A stretch of 64,000 nucleotides of DNA from Candidatus Woesearchaeota archaeon (lineage in GTDB: Archaea > Nanobdellota > Nanobdellia > Woesearchaeales > JACPJR01). Where the stretch lies: contig JACPJR010000009.1 of the NCBI GenBank assembly GCA_016187565.1, forward strand, positions 1 through 64,000, read 5' to 3'. A model generated the notes under the pieces. That model did not search any database. It was not told the DNA's origin and was given only the letters and a program-made list of their open reading frames with translations. Shown piece after piece: positions 63,495-64,000 of the stretch. The translations under genes were made by a program, and so were the position numbers. The number at the start of each line of letters is the position of its first letter. Position 1 is the first letter of the stretch.

Positions 63495-63981
63495 ATCCTC
63501 CTGTTCTTATAATCAGAAGTGTTGCAATGCCACAGGCATACCGCTTTTTGATTTTCTCACCAGGCATTTTATCTATTTCTTCTTTAGGAATATAGTTGGC
63601 TGAGAAGAGCCGAACAAAAGGATAGAACCACCAATGGACGTACCATCGTGGCTTTGTGAGAAGCACGATGATCATAGAGCCTCCTTTCTTTAAATGGCTA
63701 AAATACGCTCGCACAACCCGAGAGGGATTCGTAATGTGGGATAATACCCACGTTGTTATAATGACATCATAGTTTCCCTTGAGTGGTTTTTTGGTGAGGT
63801 CATGGAAATTGAATTTTATTCTCCTTTGCGACCCATACTTTTTGCGTGCTTGGGAAAGCATCTCCTCAGAAAAATCAATGCCGGTGTACTGTTGAAAAGG
63901 AATCTTCTGTTCAAGAAGCCTGCCTGCATTGATGCCAGTTCCACAGCCTAAGTCTAGGATCTGTGTTGTTGGTTTACTCAT
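63478..63981 (-). CDS. SAM-dependent methyltransferase (partial at window edge)
   Basis: The visible frame has motif [17 protein letters not shown] (about 8-23), the acidic [11 protein letters not shown] (about 38) and [12 protein letters not shown] (about 76). The frame stays open upstream of the ATG at 63981 to the window end, and this family usually has about 40 residues before motif I, so the true start is probably outside the window. Substrate unknown. Its end overlaps the copA start by 17 bases. Confidence 0.75.
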   Translation of the reverse strand: MSKPTTQILDLGCGTGINAGRLLEQKIPFQQYTGIDFSEEMLSQARKKYGSQRRIKFNFHDLTKKPLKGNYDVIITTWVLSHITNPSRVVRAYFSHLKKGGSMIIVLLTKPRWYVHWWFYPFVRLFSANYIPKEEIDKMPGEKIKKRYACGIATLLIIRTGGYDERF

Positions 63982-64000
63982 TTTCTTTACCTGTCGAAGA

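Overview
The window is an archaeal chromosome segment. Markers are a proteasome-activating nucleotidase (PAN) with its own promoter, the pyrB-pyrI pair, a DUF99 protein, a two-KH Dim2/Pno1-like RNA-binding protein, TrmI, Lrp/AsnC regulators, and TATA boxes about 25 bases before many (often leaderless) starts, mixed with strong Shine-Dalgarno sites. Bacterial-type features are also present: class II LysRS, Lgt and a type I restriction system. A DPANN (Woesearchaeota-like) archaeon is a reasonable guess, but the sequence alone does not prove it.

Layout. 0-6.7 kb: lysine metabolism (split saccharopine dehydrogenase / lysine-ketoglutarate reductase), divergent LysRS plus M20 peptidase, then TrmI. 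6.7-13.3 kb: lgt and a pyrimidine cluster pyrB-pyrI-pyrD-pyrK...pyrC, with a DUF3368/UPF0175 toxin-antitoxin pair inserted on the opposite strand. 13.3-14.2 kb: IS481-like element. 14.3-25.2 kb: homocysteine methyltransferase, B12 radical SAM plus methyltransferase plus Lrp regulator, secreted proteins, a region of structured RNA before a small zinc protein, a QueE-like protein without its cluster cysteines, dUTPase and MTHFR. 25.2-36.2 kb: one type I restriction-modification island on the minus strand, eleven genes long, with accessory genes between hsdM, hsdS and hsdR. 36.5-38.4 kb: M50 protease, IS6-like transposase and a small-RNA candidate. 38.5-50.7 kb: an odd class II tRNA preceded by a structured RNA, PAN, lipoprotein, KH protein, NAD kinase, DUF99, hydrolase, ThiI, a PEPCK/HprK-fold protein and a GC-rich structured element. 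50.8-63.5 kb: a metal (probably copper) and redox stress island with an ArsR regulator, Met-rich SHOCT proteins, DUF302, DsrE, ZIP transporter, DoxX-like protein, DUF411, peroxiredoxin and CopA, interrupted by an IS630 element and a HEPN-like gene.

Themes. PyrB/I/C/D/K give the middle of UMP synthesis; carbamoyl-phosphate synthase, pyrE and pyrF are not here. Two unrelated insertion sequences both carry a -1 frameshift exactly at an A8 run that forms a canonical slippery heptamer. Lipobox proteins coexist with Lgt. The most novel material is non-coding: a rod-like RNA (20966-21130), a switch-like leader (about 21210-21436), a Ser-type tRNA with a Val-type AAC anticodon behind a pseudoknotted RNA, and a GC-rich multi-hairpin element at 50000-50186.
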